The notes under the pieces: generated by a model
The model's database searches: none
Told to the model about the DNA's origin: nothing
The model's input: the letters and a program-made list of their open reading frames with translations, nothing else
In this document: positions 63,244-64,000 of the stretch, piece by piece
Layout of the letters: each line of letters begins with the position of its first letter
How positions within the stretch are numbered: the first letter of the stretch is position 1
Position numbers and translations under genes: made by a program
Assembly: GCA_949299195.1 (NCBI GenBank)
Contig: CASFZN010000019.1
Span: 48,753 to 112,752, forward strand
Length of the DNA stretch: 64,000 nucleotides
From: an uncultured bacterium
GTDB lineage: Bacteria; Bacillota_I; Bacilli_A; RFN20; CAG-826
Reading direction: 5' to 3'

Positions 63244-63626
63244 AACTTTTACTTTTCCTCCTTTTATTAAATTAAGTAATATATTTAAACATTAATTAAC
63301 ACCAATTAATGATTTTTATAATATTAATCTTAATTTCGAAAAAAACAACAAATTTTTTGGGTTTTATTAAAGTAACAATATTTAAAAAATATTCGATAGT
63401 TATCAATATTTTTAATATTTATTTTTAATTAATAAGAGTCAATTTAAAAAATAAAGATAATACTCCTTCTTTTCTTTTTTCATTGACTTCTAATTATTAA
63501 TTTATTTTAAAAATTAATATTCTTTTTATAAACATAAAATTATTTTTGATAACGATATCAAAAATGAATTATCTACTTGTATTAACTATCATCTTTATGA
63601 TATATTTTTAAGGCACATAAATATTT
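63244..63626. other. 383-base AT-rich gap upstream of tRNA-Thr
   Basis: No coding frame. A perfect hairpin TTTTTGATA-ACGA-TATCAAAAA lies at 63543-63564 and can terminate in either direction. TTGTAT and TATATT 18 bases apart near 63577-63606 are the likely tRNA-Thr promoter. The MacB-like promoter is not clear. Confidence 0.45.
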
Positions 63627-63700
63627 GCCCCCTTAGTTAATCGGTATAACGGATCCATGGTAAGGATCTATGCGTAGTTCGACTCTGCGAGGGGGCACCA
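63627..63700 (+). tRNA. tRNA-Thr(GGT)
   Basis: 74 bases, acceptor GCCCCCT/AGGGGGC, anticodon GGT in loop ATGGTAA on GATCC/GGATC, encoded CCA. The gene has the GC-rich stems expected against the AT-rich background. Confidence 0.88.
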
Positions 63701-63713
63701 CAAATTAAAAAAT

Positions 63714-63738
63714 ACACGATAATTATCGTGTTTTTTTT
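63714..63738 (+). terminator. Terminator of tRNA-Thr
   Basis: Palindrome ACACGATAATTATCGTGT followed by eight T. Confidence 0.9.
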
Positions 63739-63881
63739 AATCAAATTTTTCTATACGCCACCTTAAACGCCACCTTTAAAATCTTCAAAATTTTTCATTA
63801 ACATTTTTAAAAAACCTTGAAAAACTATTAAGCAAATAAACTCTCTTAATTTTATACTTGTGTCAATGTCAACAGCAAAAT

Positions 63882-64000
63882 GTCGAAAAGGGGGTGCAGA
63901 CAAAAACTTGGACTAAAATAGAAAGGACAAGTATGTACAAAATAGAAGAAATTGAAAAAGCATTAAATTTATTAGATACCTATGATGGACAATTATCTAA
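63882..64000 (+). mobile_element. Left end of an IS3-like insertion sequence
   Basis: A GC-richer end, TGTCGAAAAGGGGGTGCAG, followed by ACAAAAACTTGGAC, resembles IS3-family terminal repeats. A transposase start follows. The exact outer end is uncertain (a TGTCAATGTC at 63861 is another candidate). The element runs off the right edge. Confidence 0.5.
63933..64000 (+). CDS. IS3-family transposase OrfA, N-terminal part
   Basis: The first 22 residues, MYKIEEIEKALNLLDTYDGQ and on, match the helix-turn-helix start of IS3-type OrfA proteins (xxIxKALxLLDxYDGxLSK). AAAGGA site upstream. Truncated by the window end. Confidence 0.6.
   Translation, partial: MYKIEEIEKALNLLDTYDGQLS

Noticed and set aside
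1..64000. CRISPR array or cas genes
   Set aside because: No set of regularly spaced direct repeats and no Cas-like proteins were seen.
1..64000. Mycoplasma genetic code (TGA as Trp)
   Set aside because: Conserved genes use TGG and stop cleanly, and the only tRNA-Trp has anticodon CCA.

Overview
The window is very AT-rich and densely coded. It carries EzrA, a Firmicutes-type infC-rpmI-rplT operon, ferrous-iron Feo genes, rubrerythrin and rubredoxin, and the gene order ezrA-cysteine desulfurase-thiI. This points to an anaerobic, host- or gut-associated low-GC Firmicute (Bacilli, Erysipelotrichia or an RF39/Acholeplasma-like lineage). Genes use TGG for Trp and a tRNA-Trp(CCA) is present, so the code looks standard, with TGA as stop. 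Species cannot be named from sequence alone.

Layout. 1-1000: remnants of two AAA-type ATPases. 1072-13575: an L-rhamnoside utilisation locus (rhaD, rhaA, rhaB, esterase, GH78 alpha-L-rhamnosidase, GPH transporter, GH3 glycosidase) with a divergent AraC regulator. It predicts removal of rhamnose and glucose from glycosides, kinase/isomerase/aldolase breakdown of rhamnose, and AraC control. 13741-14228: a non-coding element with long inverted ends, then five tRNA genes. 15000-18709: Feo iron uptake (Cys-rich protein, FeoB, two FeoA) and a DtxR regulator, linked by shared dyad operators. 18755-23299: an operon of a NOSP-family protein, DUF454, CydD, CydC and a small membrane protein. 23386-25833: purine nucleoside phosphorylase and a glycosyltransferase. 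26047-26366: tRNA-Pro and tRNA-Cys. 26540-31563: a polyamine (Pot) ABC transporter with unusual PotA and PotD. 31564-34570: a decayed XRE regulator, argS and tRNA-Arg. 34738-37514: a HAD phosphatase, the attenuated infC-rpmI-rplT operon, and ferritin.

37529-45322: a DUF3800 protein with a structured leader RNA, a pyrophosphatase-like pseudogene, thiI-cysteine desulfurase-ezrA, a glycosyltransferase, and rpsD with its leader. 45428-54522: an accessory mix of phosphodiesterase, DUF308, DUF985, broken methyltransferase, MerR/CDF pair, SDRs, EFR1 ferredoxin and further pseudogenes. 54687-57651: a tight operon of a TrhP-type U32 tRNA hydroxylation enzyme, a DASS-family anion transporter and a chorismate mutase. 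This is the most striking unit: TrhP uses prephenate, which chorismate mutase makes, and the transporter between them could bring in the precursor. 58198-63243: tRNA-Trp, YqeY, rubrerythrin, rubredoxin, a Fur-family regulator, a 49-residue acidic protein, and a MacB-like ABC protein. 63627-64000: tRNA-Thr and the left edge of an IS3-like element.

Many broken genes (at least nine remnants) suggest ongoing reductive decay between conserved operons. All calls come from reading the sequence; no database search was run.
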